Both the position numbers and the translations under genes were made by a program. The notes under the pieces were generated by a model. It saw only the letters and a program-made list of their open reading frames with translations. It was not told where the DNA came from and did no database searches. A stretch of DNA of 64,000 bases, from NCBI RefSeq assembly GCF_916618895.1, contig NZ_OU745391.1:496001-560000 (forward strand), read 5' to 3'. Shown piece after piece: positions 36,114 to 45,914 of this stretch; positions within the stretch are counted from its first letter, which is position 1, and each line of letters begins with the position of its first letter. Source of the DNA: Pseudoclavibacter sp. Marseille-Q3772. GTDB lineage: Bacteria; Actinomycetota; Actinomycetes; Actinomycetales; Microbacteriaceae.

Positions 36114-37262
36114 ATGCAGGATCTGCGATTCGTCAGTATCGAAGATGGCTGGGTGGTTGCCACCAATGAAGCCGGAGAACGTTTCCGTCTGCGTGCCGAC
36201 GAGAATTTGCGCAATGCCCTGCGGCCAGCCGTGGCCCCTCGACCGCATGCCCCGAAGGTTCCGCCGCGACAGATCCAGCAGCTCATCCGCGCGGGAAAAA
36301 CCGTTGCCGAGGTCGTAACCCTCACGGGTGCAGATGAAGCGACCGTGTCCCGGTTCGAAGGTCCGGTTGTCGCAGAGCGAAACTATATGGTGGAGCAGGC
36401 CCGAGCGCTCCCCGTCCGCCTTCAGCGACAGATTGATCCGCTAGCCGCCGAGGGGCTCACCTTCGGCGCGGCCATTGACACCCGACTGGATGAGCTCGAA
36501 GCGCGGGACATTGCGTGGGATGCATGGAAAGACCCCGAAAGCGGCTGGCATATCGGCTTGAACTTCACCACTGGCGATGTGGCCCGAAACGCGCTGTGGC
36601 GCTACGACCCGAGAGGGCGAAACCTCAATCCCATATCAGCTGCGGCGATCAGCCTGTCACAGCAAGAGGACCCAAATGAGCTCAGTGCATCGCCCCAGCT
36701 GCGCGCAGTACAGCAGGAACGAGTAGAGCAGGTCATTCCGGACCCCGAACCGGAGCCAGAACCCACACATCCTGACTCGGCATCGCCGACCACTTATGAA
36801 ACGGCTGACCTGCTCGAAGCACTGCGCAAGCGCCGTGGCGAGCGCCAGCATCACGTGTACACCGAGGAGGTCGAGTTCGATGAAGCAAACGACAGCATCG
36901 ATGACTTCCTGCGCTTTCCAGAACAGGTAAACGACGATGGCCGAATTGCCGAGGTGACGCCGTTCGCTCGTCCCGGAGCCGACGACAGCGACGAAACTGC
37001 ATCCGCCCAAGAGTCCGAGGTGAATGTCTTCTCGCCGGAGCACGCTCATCTTGATGAACAGATCAATCCGGATACCGATCCGGTTGCGCCGAATCCTGCG
37101 AATGCGGACACCAGTTCGATCGATGACAACACGCTCGATCTTGGTGAGATCGACCAGACACCGCGACAGGACACCGGTTCAGTTCCGCGCCGTAAAACCG
37201 GGCGACCGGTGATGCCCACATGGGATGAGATCGTGTTCGGCACCCGCACGGATGACGAGTAG
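36114..37262 (+). CDS. sepH: Cell division protein SepH (DUF3071)
   Basis: SepH stimulates FtsZ assembly in actinobacteria. The N-terminal DUF3071 domain (about residues 1-170) begins LRFVSIEDGWVVATNEAGERFRL and contains the helix-turn-helix-like AGKTVAEVVTLTGADEATVSRFEGPV. The rest is a long acidic, Pro-rich and probably disordered region, ending with the short conserved block RRKTGRPVMPTWDEIVFG, thought to be an interaction tail. ATG 36114 follows GAGAGAGG. Confidence 0.9.
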   Translation: MQDLRFVSIEDGWVVATNEAGERFRLRADENLRNALRPAVAPRPHAPKVPPRQIQQLIRAGKTVAEVVTLTGADEATVSRFEGPVVAERNYMVEQARALPVRLQRQIDPLAAEGLTFGAAIDTRLDELEARDIAWDAWKDPESGWHIGLNFTTGDVARNALWRYDPRGRNLNPISAAAISLSQQEDPNELSASPQLRAVQQERVEQVIPDPEPEPEPTHPDSASPTTYETADLLEALRKRRGERQHHVYTEEVEFDEANDSIDDFLRFPEQVNDDGRIAEVTPFARPGADDSDETASAQESEVNVFSPEHAHLDEQINPDTDPVAPNPANADTSSIDDNTLDLGEIDQTPRQDTGSVPRRKTGRPVMPTWDEIVFGTRTDDE

Positions 37263-37369
37263 CGGGCATCTTCGAGCACTGCATTGAGGGTGGCGACACC
37301 CACGGCTCCTACACTGATTGCGTGCGCGGATATACCGAGCACGCTGACGCAATCTCGCAAAGGAGCGCC

Positions 37370-38131
37370 ATGTCATCCCTGCTTGATCAACGAATTGCCC
37401 TCGTCACCGGTGGGACCGTAGGAATCGGTCGCGGTATTGCTGAAGTGCTGCGCACGCACGGAGCCAACGTCATCGTCACCGGAGTGGCCGAGGATGAATG
37501 CGCCGAGGCTCGTGAACTCGGTTTCGACGCGGTCGTGCTCGACGTCCGCGATCGCACCGCCTGCCAAAGCGTCGTTGACGATGTCGTCGCGAAGTACGGC
37601 GGGCTCTCCGTGCTCGCGGCAAATGCCGGCGTCTATCCGCAAACCCCGTTTCGCGAACTTGATGACGACGAGATCGACTTCATCTTCGATGTCAACGTCA
37701 AGGGCACAATCCACATGGTGCAGGCGGCAGCGAATGCGCTGCGCGACTCCGGCCGTGGCCGCATTGTCGTCACCTCATCGATCACCGGCAACTTCACCGG
37801 TTATCCGGGCTGGGCGCACTACGGTGCAACCAAGGCAGCGCAAATGGGATTCATCCGCTCCGCCGCGATGGAGTTAGCGAAAGACGGCACGACCATTAAT
37901 GCGGTGCTTCCCGGCAATATTGTTACCCCGGGACTCCAGGCGCTGGGTGATGCGTATCTTGCCGAAATGGCGAAGGCCGTCCCGCTCGGCACCCTCGGCG
38001 AGCCTAGCGACATCGGTGAAGCGGTTGCATTCCTTGCTTCTGACGGCGCTCGCTATATCACCGGACAGTCGATTGTCGTCGACGGCGGACAGATTCTCCC
38101 CGAAGGGCCGGACGCACTGGCCGCTATGTAA
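37370..38131 (+). CDS. Short-chain dehydrogenase/reductase, FabG-like
   Basis: A 253-residue classical SDR: cofactor motif TGGTVGIGRG near residue 13, NAG at about 85-87, catalytic Ser137, Tyr151 and Lys155 (YGATK), and the C-terminal PLGTLGEPSDIGEAVAFLAS and ITGQSIVVDGGQ. It resembles 3-oxoacyl-ACP reductases, but as a lone gene between sepH and a phosphodiesterase-like protein its substrate is unclear. AAAGGAG precedes the ATG at 37370. Confidence 0.9.
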   Translation: MSSLLDQRIALVTGGTVGIGRGIAEVLRTHGANVIVTGVAEDECAEARELGFDAVVLDVRDRTACQSVVDDVVAKYGGLSVLAANAGVYPQTPFRELDDDEIDFIFDVNVKGTIHMVQAAANALRDSGRGRIVVTSSITGNFTGYPGWAHYGATKAAQMGFIRSAAMELAKDGTTINAVLPGNIVTPGLQALGDAYLAEMAKAVPLGTLGEPSDIGEAVAFLASDGARYITGQSIVVDGGQILPEGPDALAAM

Positions 38132-38154
38132 CGGCAGCCACGTATCCGCCGCGG

Positions 38155-39306
38155 CTAGTTAGCGTCCCCGAATGCACCGAAGCGGATGCACGGCACCAGG
38201 GTCTCAGCGTCGGTCACCGAGCCGTGCTGACCGCGCATCTGCCGCGCGGACTCCGGCATGGCTTCGGTGTAGTACGCCTGGTTCTCGGTCGCCGCGATGA
38301 GCACATCGCCAATTCGTTCTCGTGCCTGCCAGGCGACCTTGGACCCGTACCAGCCCCACTCGATTGCCTGGTCTTGGGTCACCACCAGCGCCCGGCCATC
38401 GAGCGCATTTCGAACGTTTTGTGCAAGCTGCATTCGCCGAGCAGCGGTTTCGGATGCGGTTTGGGCGTCGGCGTCCAAGTACAGGTGGCGTAACCTCGGC
38501 TCGCCCGCGACCGCAACGACACCTCGCAATGCTTGCTCGGGAATATCAACCTGCGTATCTCTGGGCGTATCCACCATCCCGTGATCCGCAACGACCAGTA
38601 CACCCACGTCACTCGGGATGCGTGCCACTAACTCACTCATCGCCGCATCCAGCGCTTCAAGCCGCGCTAACCAGGCGTCGGACTCCCATCCGTATTTGTG
38701 CCCGACTTGGTCAAGTTCGGCGTGATAGCAGTACACGAGCGGCCGCTCGCGCTGCGCGGCAATGCTCGCTGCGAGCTTGCTGCGTTCGAGCATTGATTCA
38801 CCGGCGAAGTATTCGGCACCGCGCAAGCTGGCGTGAGTCAGCCCAGATTGACGATACTCCGCCACCGACACCACCGCCGCATCCACCCCTGCGCCTTCAA
38901 ACAGCGTCGGCGCAAGCTGCCAGACCGCGGGGAGCATGCCCGCGTGATCCCATCCGGCAATCTGGTTACGAACCAGCTCGTATTCTCTATCCCACACTGA
39001 GTAGGCAACCATGCCGTGACCGCCAGCAAGCTGCCCGGTAGTGATAGAGGTAATTCCAGCCACTGTTGTTGATGGGAAACTCATTAATTGCTGCCGGTCG
39101 CCCCAAGCGCGCATGAGTGTGCGCGCATGACCACTTCGAGCGAGCAGCTGTTGAGCACCGAGGCCGTCAACGACCACAACCACGCATCCACGAACTGCCG
39201 GCAAGCCAAATTCGCCAGCATCCCCGCGCATCGCCGCCAGACAATTCGGGAACACGTCGGCGAGGATCGGCCGATCAGATCGCCGGTTTAATAGCATCGG
39301 TTTCAC
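38155..39306 (-). CDS. Alkaline phosphatase superfamily protein (nucleotide pyrophosphatase/phosphodiesterase type)
   Basis: The 383-residue protein has the metal-binding and nucleophile elements of the type I phosphodiesterase/NPP group: VVVVDGLG near residue 45, [16 protein letters not shown] with the likely Thr nucleophile, [15 protein letters not shown] and VVADHGMVD. No signal peptide is evident, so a cytoplasmic phosphodiesterase is likely. Such a gene commonly flanks sepH and parC in actinobacteria. The natural substrate is unknown. Confidence 0.88.
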   Translation of the reverse strand: MKPMLLNRRSDRPILADVFPNCLAAMRGDAGEFGLPAVRGCVVVVVDGLGAQQLLARSGHARTLMRAWGDRQQLMSFPSTTVAGITSITTGQLAGGHGMVAYSVWDREYELVRNQIAGWDHAGMLPAVWQLAPTLFEGAGVDAAVVSVAEYRQSGLTHASLRGAEYFAGESMLERSKLAASIAAQRERPLVYCYHAELDQVGHKYGWESDAWLARLEALDAAMSELVARIPSDVGVLVVADHGMVDTPRDTQVDIPEQALRGVVAVAGEPRLRHLYLDADAQTASETAARRMQLAQNVRNALDGRALVVTQDQAIEWGWYGSKVAWQARERIGDVLIAATENQAYYTEAMPESARQMRGQHGSVTDAETLVPCIRFGAFGDAN

Positions 39307-39340
39307 GTGTCCAGTTTTTCACAGGCAGGTTGATTCCCCG

Positions 39341-41815
39341 ATGGCTTCCAACTCGACTCCCCCGCTACAAGAACGGATTGAGGATGTCGATGTTGCCGCC
39401 GAAATGCAAGGTTCGTTCCTTGAATACGCCTATTCGGTGATCTACTCGCGGGCCCTGCCGGACGCACGCGACGGTCTTAAACCGGTCCAGCGCCGCATCC
39501 TCTACCAAATGACCGAGATGGGCTTGCGCCCGGATCGCGGCCATGTGAAGTCTGCCCGCGTTGTTGGTGACGTCATGGGCAAGCTCCACCCCCACAGCGA
39601 CTCGGCGATCTACGATGCGCTCGTTCGCCTAGCGCAGCCATTCACACAGCGGGTGCCGCTTGTCGACGGCCACGGCAACTTCGGGTCCCTCGATGACGGA
39701 CCGGCAGCAGCTCGATACACCGAGGCGCGGCTCACCGCGGCGGCACTAGCACTCACCGAGTCACTCGACGAGGACGTTGTCGATTTCGTGCCTAACTACG
39801 ACAACTCGCTCCTGCAACCAGCGGTGCTACCAGCGGCGTGGCCGAACCTATTGGTGAATGGCTCCTCCGGAATTGCCGTCGGTATGGCGACTAATATGGC
39901 GCCACACAACCTCGGCGAGGTAATTCAGGCCGCTCAGCTCCTGCTCGAGCAGCCGGACGCCACCCTCGACGAGGTCATGCGCTGTATCCCCGGCCCAGAC
40001 CTGCCCGGCGGCGGCCAGATTGTCGGGCTGGATGGGGTTCGGCAAGCGTATGAGACCGGTCGTGGCTCCTTCACCATGCGTGCAACCGCGACAGTTGAGA
40101 ACGTCACGGCTCGCCGCAAGGGTATCGTCGTCACCGAGCTCCCGTATTTGGTCGGCCCCGAGAAGGTGATCGAGAAAATCAAGCAAGGGGTACAGGCGAA
40201 GAAGCTCGCCGGTATCTCTCAGGTCACCGACCTCACCGATCGCAAGTCCGGACTCAAGCTCGTTATCGAACTCAAGACGGGATTCTCCCCGGAAGCGGTG
40301 CTCGAACAGCTGTATCGACACACGCCACTTGAAGAGTCATTTCATATTAATAATGTGGCGATTGTCGATGACGCTCCGACAACGCTCGGACTGTTGGAAC
40401 TTCTACAGGTTTATCTTGACCACAGAATTTCGGCAGTACGTCGCAGAAGTGAATTCCGATTAAATAAACACCAAAATCGCCTGCACCTGGTCGACGGATT
40501 GCTGATTGCAATTGTCGATATTGATGAAGTCATTGAAATTATCCGATCTTCTGATGATGCTGAGGAAGCAAAGTCGCGCCTCAAGCTCGTATTCGATCTC
40601 TCGGATGCGCAGGCGGAATATATCCTCGAGCTCCGACTCAGGCGACTCACCAAGTTCTCACGCATTGAACTCGAGGCAGAGGCCGATGAGCTACGGCGCA
40701 AGATTGCCGATCTCAAGGCGCTGCTCGCAGACCCGAGCCTGCTGCGCGCCCAGGTGAGTCGCGAATTGGGCGAGGTCGCCGAGGCGTTCGCAACACCGCG
40801 GCGCACTGTGCTGATCGACGGCGCGCGCCCCAGGAACGCATCGGTAAAACGAGGAAAACGGGCTGAGCTGTCGCTCGAAGCGCCCGACGAACCAACGCTG
40901 GTGCTGCTCTCCACAACCGGCCGCATCCTGCGCGTATCACTCGGCGAGGGCGAACGATTCCTGCGGCCCAAACGCCGCACCAAACATGACGCGATCATGG
41001 CCTCGCTCCAGATGACCACGCGAGGCGATATCGGCGCCGTTACTTCAACCGGGCGCGTTATTCGCATGACGCCGGTTTCCCTGCCCGCGAGCCCAGCCGC
41101 ATCTGTGCTGATGAATGCCGGCGTGAACGCGCGAGACTACTTTGGCATTACCGAAAAGCAGGAGAAGATTGTTGGGCTTGTACCGCTAAACGTGGATACG
41201 CCGCTGGCGCTCGCCACCGCGAATGGCGTGGTAAAACGGGTGAACCCGCAGGAGTGGGACGCCCAGCATGAGGTTACCGCGATTGCTCTGAAACCAAACG
41301 ACTCCGTTGTAGGTGCGGCGCGTGCGGGTGACGGTGACCAGCTCGTGTTCGTGACTTCAGACGCACAGCTGCTTCGGTACGATGCAAACCTCGTACGCCC
41401 GCAAGGGCCCGGAGCCGCAGGTATGGCAGGAATCCGCGTCCAGGAGGGCGCCCGGGTCATTCACTTCGCGGTCGTACCTAGCGAGAGCATCGAGCAAGCG
41501 GTTGTCGCAACTGTGACCGAGCCACCTGCCGATGAGGCGTTATTTGGTGATGCTGCCGCCACGGCGAAGCTGAGCGAGTTCACCCAGTTTCCGGCAAAGG
41601 GAAGGGCAACCGGAGGCGTTCGAGCGCATAAGTTTGTGCGCGGCGAAACATCTCTCGCCACAGCGTGGGTCGGGGCTGGCCCAGCACTCGGCAATGCAAA
41701 GAACGGCTCGATCCGCCACCTGCCCGAACAGCTTGCCCGACGGGATGCATCCGGTGTCCAACTCGAAGCTCCGGTGGATCAGCTCGGCGGCGCGATGGGT
41801 GAGTCCTCGAACTAA
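39341..41815 (+). CDS. parC: DNA topoisomerase IV / gyrase subunit A (ParC)
   Basis: The A subunit of a type IIA topoisomerase cleaves and rejoins DNA. Tyr126 in ARYTEARL is the catalytic residue, and the C-terminal half has degenerate beta-pinwheel repeats. The second-subunit copy (not gyrA) is inferred from the N-terminus [18 protein letters not shown] and from neighbours. In the quinolone-determining region it reads [14 protein letters not shown], with Ser where HPHGD is normal. parE is not in the window. Confidence 0.92.
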   Translation: MASNSTPPLQERIEDVDVAAEMQGSFLEYAYSVIYSRALPDARDGLKPVQRRILYQMTEMGLRPDRGHVKSARVVGDVMGKLHPHSDSAIYDALVRLAQPFTQRVPLVDGHGNFGSLDDGPAAARYTEARLTAAALALTESLDEDVVDFVPNYDNSLLQPAVLPAAWPNLLVNGSSGIAVGMATNMAPHNLGEVIQAAQLLLEQPDATLDEVMRCIPGPDLPGGGQIVGLDGVRQAYETGRGSFTMRATATVENVTARRKGIVVTELPYLVGPEKVIEKIKQGVQAKKLAGISQVTDLTDRKSGLKLVIELKTGFSPEAVLEQLYRHTPLEESFHINNVAIVDDAPTTLGLLELLQVYLDHRISAVRRRSEFRLNKHQNRLHLVDGLLIAIVDIDEVIEIIRSSDDAEEAKSRLKLVFDLSDAQAEYILELRLRRLTKFSRIELEAEADELRRKIADLKALLADPSLLRAQVSRELGEVAEAFATPRRTVLIDGARPRNASVKRGKRAELSLEAPDEPTLVLLSTTGRILRVSLGEGERFLRPKRRTKHDAIMASLQMTTRGDIGAVTSTGRVIRMTPVSLPASPAASVLMNAGVNARDYFGITEKQEKIVGLVPLNVDTPLALATANGVVKRVNPQEWDAQHEVTAIALKPNDSVVGAARAGDGDQLVFVTSDAQLLRYDANLVRPQGPGAAGMAGIRVQEGARVIHFAVVPSESIEQAVVATVTEPPADEALFGDAAATAKLSEFTQFPAKGRATGGVRAHKFVRGETSLATAWVGAGPALGNAKNGSIRHLPEQLARRDASGVQLEAPVDQLGGAMGESSN

Positions 41816-41830
41816 CCCCCATTAACAGCG

Positions 41831-41872
41831 TTGGCGGGATGCAGTACGCATCCCGCCAACAGTGGTTGTTTT
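41831..41872 (+). terminator. Intrinsic terminator of parC
   Basis: TTGGCGGGATGC (41831-41842) pairs with GCATCCCGCCAA (41848-41859), followed by a partial T tract (GGTTGTTTT). It lies 16 nt after the parC stop. Confidence 0.8.
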
Positions 41873-41938
41873 CAAATATCGCTACCTGCGATGCATGGCC
41901 CCTCGGCCGGTTCCATGGCCGCAGATACAGCCGATGTG

Positions 41939-42220
41939 CTAGGCGCGGTCCTTGCTTCCGCCCCGGGTAATCGCCTCGAAGATCGCGGTAACGATCACGG
42001 CACCCAGCAGCGCAAAGAGCCATACCCAGATGTTGAAGAAACCATCAAGCTTCTCCGGACCGACGACCATACCGCCGATCCAACCTCCCACAACACCACC
42101 GATGATTCCGAGAATCAGGGTAAGCCACCAGGGGTGCTTGCGCGTGTCCTTGGTGATGGCCTGGGCAATTGTTCCAACAATCAAACCGATAATAATCCAG
42201 CTAATCCAGCTCAGGGACAT
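41939..42220 (-). CDS. GlsB/YeaQ/YmgE family membrane protein
   Basis: A 93-residue protein of the transglycosylase-associated (YeaQ/YmgE/GlsB) family with three TM helices and the glycine-rich LILGIIGGVVGGWIGG segment. Members are linked to envelope stress, and the biochemical role is unknown. AAAGGAG precedes the ATG. A CTTAAC/GTTAAG palindrome overlaps the leader and an ACCAAG/CTTGGT inverted repeat lies 24-50 nt upstream. Confidence 0.88.
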   Translation of the reverse strand: MSLSWISWIIIGLIVGTIAQAITKDTRKHPWWLTLILGIIGGVVGGWIGGMVVGPEKLDGFFNIWVWLFALLGAVIVTAIFEAITRGGSKDRA

Positions 42221-42243
42221 GCTTTAACTCCTTTAAGTTAAGA

Positions 42244-42270
42244 AACCAAGCCACAATTGATGACTTGGTT
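42244..42270. promoter_or_regulatory. Inverted repeat upstream of the GlsB-type gene
   Basis: AACCAAG (42244-42250) and CTTGGTT (42264-42270) are perfect inverted arms with 13 nt between, 24-50 nt upstream of the start. The position suits an operator over the promoter. No regulator is identified. Confidence 0.35.
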
Positions 42271-42357
42271 GATACTACGCTAACGAATCAGCGTGTCAGT
42301 AATATCCAAAGAACCTGAACGTAGTAAATACGAATTATTAAATGCTAACGATCGTCA

Positions 42358-42861
42358 TTAATCGATAACCGCTTGACCGTCCGCGGCAGCGCTGCGCCAG
42401 CGTTCAATATAGGTGGGCACGAGCACCGCAGCAGTAAAGAGGAATCCAAGCATCGCAGCCAAGGCAGTGCCCGCCATCACGTCCCGCACGAAGGTAAGCG
42501 GGAAGAACGCAAGGGCGAACCCGCTGCTCATCGCAAGGAATGAATCACCGAGCGCGAGCCGCAACACCCTACGCTCGGTGAATCCCCGGTTACCCGGTGC
42601 GAGGTTGAGCAGGATGCGGTACCCCAGACACGTTCCGGCGACAGCAAGCGCCGCAATTACGAGCCATGACACGAACCAGCCGCCGATACCTAGCCGCTGC
42701 GCATCCTGCGCTCCACCATCGGTAAACCAGGTAACAACAGGAAACGCAGCAAGCCAGGCGAGACCAACGGTCCAGGCAAGCCGCGAAGCAATCTGCCGAA
42801 ATTCGGGGCGGATGGTGCGCGCGAAAACGCGCACCTCATCCGCATCCGAGTTACTCGCCAA
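42358..42861 (-). CDS. Membrane protein of unknown function downstream of ptsH
   Basis: The protein has four predicted TM helices (WTVGLAWLAAFPVVTWF, WFVSWLVIAALAVAGTCLGY, DSFLAMSSGFALAFFPLTF and GTALAAMLGFLFTAAVLV) and a short basic N-terminus. I do not recognise the family. TTG 42861 has GGAG 6 nt upstream and overlaps the ptsH stop; GTG 42834 is a plausible shorter start and an ATG at 42912 would overlap ptsH by 62 nt. Likely translated with ptsH, but no functional link can be inferred. Confidence 0.65.
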   Translation of the reverse strand: MASNSDADEVRVFARTIRPEFRQIASRLAWTVGLAWLAAFPVVTWFTDGGAQDAQRLGIGGWFVSWLVIAALAVAGTCLGYRILLNLAPGNRGFTERRVLRLALGDSFLAMSSGFALAFFPLTFVRDVMAGTALAAMLGFLFTAAVLVPTYIERWRSAAADGQAVID

Positions 42862-43108
42862 AGTTTGACTCCACGAGTGCTGCCAGCGCGTCGACCGCTT
42901 CTTGGGCATCATCGCCGGTTGCTACGAGCTCAAGCTCGGTTCCGCGGCTGGCACCGAGCGCCATGATCCCCAGCAGACTCTTTGCATCAGTACCGTTTAC
43001 CGTCACTGCAGCCTGAAATGACGACGCGGTCTTTACGAACTCGGCGGCAGGGCGGGCGTGCAAACCGGTTTCGTTCGTCAGCGTGACGGTCTTACGAGCT
43101 TCAGCCAT
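42851..43108 (-). CDS. ptsH: Phosphocarrier protein HPr
   Basis: HPr carries phosphate between enzyme I and sugar-specific enzymes II of the phosphotransferase system. The active-site His17 is in GLHARPAAEF and the regulatory-type serine Ser44 in DAKSLLGIMALG. The 85-residue length is standard. ATG 43108 has AAGGAG 7 nt upstream; the longer open frame is not conserved. No other PTS gene is in the window. Confidence 0.96.
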   Translation of the reverse strand: MAEARKTVTLTNETGLHARPAAEFVKTASSFQAAVTVNGTDAKSLLGIMALGASRGTELELVATGDDAQEAVDALAALVESNFGE

Positions 43109-43207
43109 GGTGATCTCCTTACACATCAGTTTGACCACGGGATGCGGTCACCTGCTTTGATTGTAGATGTCGGCCGTGTTCTACTAAGGCTTCCCAAGCG
43201 GGTCCCA

Positions 43208-44284
43208 CTATGCCCGGCTGTCTGCGTGCAATTGCTGCGAGACCGTAACAACTTGCTCGAGCTTTTCAGCAGCAGCCCCGGAATCGATCGACGCTCGAGC
43301 AACATCAATCTGTTCCACCAAGCGCTGTCGGATGGGGCGTTCTGCCGATTCGGGGTTCGTTGCGAGCTCATACGCAACCAACCCCGCAGCTGCGTTCAGC
43401 AGCACAATGTCACGTACCGCCCCATCGCGCTCGCCTGCCAGCACATCGCGAGCGATCTGCGCATTGTGCGCGGGTGAACCACCCAAGATTTCCTCGGGTT
43501 CGTACTCTCCGAGCCCAAGGTCGCGGGGGTGGACATCATGTTCGCCCACTTCCCCGTTCACCACTTCCCAGATTCTGGAGTACCCGGTGACGGTAAGTTC
43601 ATCCAGTCCATCATCCCCACGGAACACGAGTGCGGCCGCACCTCTGGTTTGGAACGCACCGACAATAAGCGGGACGACCTCCTGACGAGCAACGCCGACC
43701 GCGGATGCTTCCGCGCGCGTCGGGTTAGTGAGTGGCCCCAGACAGTTAAAGACGGTTGGCACGCCCAATGCTTTGCGCACCGCTGCAGCGTGAGCAAAGC
43801 CGGGGTGGAACTGATTGGCAAAAAGGAACGCAAGCTGCGTTTGCTCAAAAAGCGCTTCAAGGGCTTGCGATCCGGACGTGCCCACTACCCCAAGCTCGGT
43901 GAGCACATCGGTGGCTCCCGACTGACTCGAGGATGCGCGCCCACCGTGTTTTAGCACCGGCGTGCCCGCGCCAGCGATCACGAACGCTGACATGGTGGAG
44001 ACGTTCACCGTACCCGCAAGGTCCCCGCCGGTGCCGACGATGTCAACTCCCCAGGAGGTCAACCCCGTGGGCACAGCATGCTGCAGGATCGCATCCCGAA
44101 ATCCGATCACCTCGGCGACGGTTTCACCTTTTGCGCGAAGTGCGATCAACCAACCCGCCAGTTCGGCTTCACTAACTTCGCCACGCATCACCCGTTCCAT
44201 CGCCCAGGTGGCTTCACGCATGCTTAAATCTTCGCCGCGGAGGAGCTTTTCAAGCATCTGAGGCCATGTTTGTGCTGCGGTCAT
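43208..44284 (-). CDS. trpD: Anthranilate phosphoribosyltransferase
   Basis: TrpD transfers the phosphoribosyl group of PRPP to anthranilate in tryptophan synthesis. The PRPP-binding motif GTGGDLAGTVNVST is present, with HGGRASSSQSGATDVL and FHPGFAHAAAVRKALG, giving a family-typical 358 residues. ATG 44284 is chosen because an upstream start at 44320 would leave little room for the divergent ctaE promoter. A lone trpD beside ctaE is a familiar actinobacterial arrangement. Confidence 0.94.
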   Translation of the reverse strand: MTAAQTWPQMLEKLLRGEDLSMREATWAMERVMRGEVSEAELAGWLIALRAKGETVAEVIGFRDAILQHAVPTGLTSWGVDIVGTGGDLAGTVNVSTMSAFVIAGAGTPVLKHGGRASSSQSGATDVLTELGVVGTSGSQALEALFEQTQLAFLFANQFHPGFAHAAAVRKALGVPTVFNCLGPLTNPTRAEASAVGVARQEVVPLIVGAFQTRGAAALVFRGDDGLDELTVTGYSRIWEVVNGEVGEHDVHPRDLGLGEYEPEEILGGSPAHNAQIARDVLAGERDGAVRDIVLLNAAAGLVAYELATNPESAERPIRQRLVEQIDVARASIDSGAAAEKLEQVVTVSQQLHADSRA

Positions 44285-44329
44285 GACCCCGAGTGTACTG
44301 AGCGCTAGTGACTCACCCACTCCATCAAC

Positions 44330-44357
44330 TTGGAGAACCTGAATTTTCCGTCATAAT
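44330..44357 (+). promoter_or_regulatory. Candidate promoter giving a leaderless ctaE transcript
   Basis: TTGGAG (44330-44335), a 16-nt spacer and CATAAT (44352-44357) precede GTG 44365 by 7 nt, so transcription would start at or next to the initiation codon. No ribosome site lies before the GTG, which is consistent with leaderless translation as is common in actinobacteria. Confidence 0.45.
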
Positions 44358-44364
44358 GGGATGC

Positions 44365-44994
44365 GTGACTTCTGCAACTACAACTCCCGTCGTACCACGC
44401 GTTCACCGACCGAACACTGTGGCAATCGGCACGATTGTCTGGCTCGGCTCCGAAGTGATGTTCTTCGCTGGCCTGTTCGCGATCTACTTCACACTGCGCG
44501 CGATGGCACCAGAGCAGTTCGCTGCCGGCCACGACGTCATGAACATTCCGTTCTCCGCGGGTAACACCCTGATCCTGGTTGCCAGCTCGGTAACCTGCCA
44601 GATCGGTGTCATGCACGCCGAAGCGGGTCGAAAGGACCGGCGCGACAACAACGGTAAGTGGGCCACCGTCGAGTGGTTCTACCTCACCGTTGTGCTTGGT
44701 GCGATTTTCGTCTCCGGACAGGTGTTTGAGTACGCAACCCTTGTCAGCGAGGGCTACGTATTCAACCTCAATCCGTTCACGAGCTCGTTCTACATGGCAA
44801 CCGGATTCCACGGCCTGCACGTTATCGGTGGTCTGCTCGCGTTCTTGATTGTGATTGTCCGGATGTACGCAGTACGTCGCTTGGGTAAGCGTGAGATGCA
44901 GAGCGCCATGGCAGTGTCGTATTACTGGCACTTCGTTGACGTTGTTTGGATCGGCCTGTTCTTTGTCGTCTACATCCTGCCGTTCCTCGCGTAA
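44365..44994 (+). CDS. ctaE: Cytochrome c oxidase subunit III
   Basis: Subunit III of the aa3 oxidase. The 209-residue protein has five TM helices with characteristic segments WLGSEVMFFAGLFAIYFTLR, GVMHAEAGRK, ATGFHGLHVIGGL and YYWHFVDVVWIGLFFVVY. GTG 44365 is preferred to ATG 44356, which overlaps the putative -10 element. First gene of ctaE-qcrC-qcrA-qcrB, encoding part of the bcc-aa3 supercomplex. Confidence 0.93.
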   Translation: MTSATTTPVVPRVHRPNTVAIGTIVWLGSEVMFFAGLFAIYFTLRAMAPEQFAAGHDVMNIPFSAGNTLILVASSVTCQIGVMHAEAGRKDRRDNNGKWATVEWFYLTVVLGAIFVSGQVFEYATLVSEGYVFNLNPFTSSFYMATGFHGLHVIGGLLAFLIVIVRMYAVRRLGKREMQSAMAVSYYWHFVDVVWIGLFFVVYILPFLA

Positions 44995-45021
44995 GCATCG
45001 GCCCCTAGGAGAGAGCTACAC

Positions 45022-45858
45022 ATGTCTTTGACCACTAGTAACCGACCCGCGGTCTCGAAGTCACGCAAGCGTGGGCGCCGGAGCCCGCTTGCGACCGCAG
45101 GTCTGCTCAGTCTTGGATTACTCCTCACCGGTGGTGCTTACGGTGCAGTTGACTCGGTTGTCGCCAACGCTGCCGCCGAAGAGCCAGCAGTCGACATGAA
45201 CAGCGCGCAGACCATCGAAGAGGGTAAGGCACTCTTCAACGCGAACTGCGCCACCTGTCACGGTATGGATGCCGTCGGCACCTCAGAGGGCCCGTCACTG
45301 ATCGGTGTGGGCGCGGCAGCAGTCGACTTCCAGGTCGGCACCGGTCGTATGCCGCTGCAGAACACCGCCCCGCAGGCACCGGTCAAGCCGGCCCAGTTCA
45401 CCGAGAAGCAAACCTCGCAGATGGCGGCTTATGTGGCCTCGCTCGCACCGGGCCCAGCAATTCCAGCTGACGAGTACGTCCAGGCAGATGGTGATGCCGC
45501 ACGCGGTGCAGAACTCTTCCGCATCAATTGCGCAATGTGCCACAACGTAGCGGCCGCCGGTGGTGCCCTTACCGAGGGTAAGTATGCACCGCAGCTGCAG
45601 ACCGTCGAACCACGCCACATCTACGAGGCGATGCAGACCGGCCCGCAGAACATGCCGGTGTTTAACGACACCAACCTCACACCGCAAGACAAGGCAGACA
45701 TCATCACTTCGATCCGTTGGATGACCGAAAACACCTCGATGGTGGGCGGATATAACCTCGGCTCGGTCGGCCCGGTAGCTGAAGGTCTGTTCATCTGGCT
45801 CATCGGTATTGGTGCGGCTTCGGGCATAGCGATCTGGCTCACCTCACGCCCGAACTAA
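45022..45858 (+). CDS. qcrC: Cytochrome bc1 complex diheme cytochrome c subunit QcrC
   Basis: QcrC replaces both cytochrome c1 and soluble cytochrome c in actinobacteria. Two heme c motifs are present: CATCH (near residue 78) and CAMCH (near 172). An N-terminal signal/anchor helix and a C-terminal TM helix (GLFIWLIGIGAASGIAIWL) flank the extracytoplasmic domains. AGGAGAG precedes the ATG. It passes electrons from QcrA to CtaC. Confidence 0.96.
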   Translation: MSLTTSNRPAVSKSRKRGRRSPLATAGLLSLGLLLTGGAYGAVDSVVANAAAEEPAVDMNSAQTIEEGKALFNANCATCHGMDAVGTSEGPSLIGVGAAAVDFQVGTGRMPLQNTAPQAPVKPAQFTEKQTSQMAAYVASLAPGPAIPADEYVQADGDAARGAELFRINCAMCHNVAAAGGALTEGKYAPQLQTVEPRHIYEAMQTGPQNMPVFNDTNLTPQDKADIITSIRWMTENTSMVGGYNLGSVGPVAEGLFIWLIGIGAASGIAIWLTSRPN

Positions 45859-45914
45859 CGAACACCGCAACCACCTGACTTCATCCACCTCATCAACCCA
45901 GAAAGGGATAACCC

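Noticed and set aside
41831..41859. Small regulatory RNA
   Set aside because: The palindrome with the T-rich tail after parC is sufficiently explained as an intrinsic terminator.
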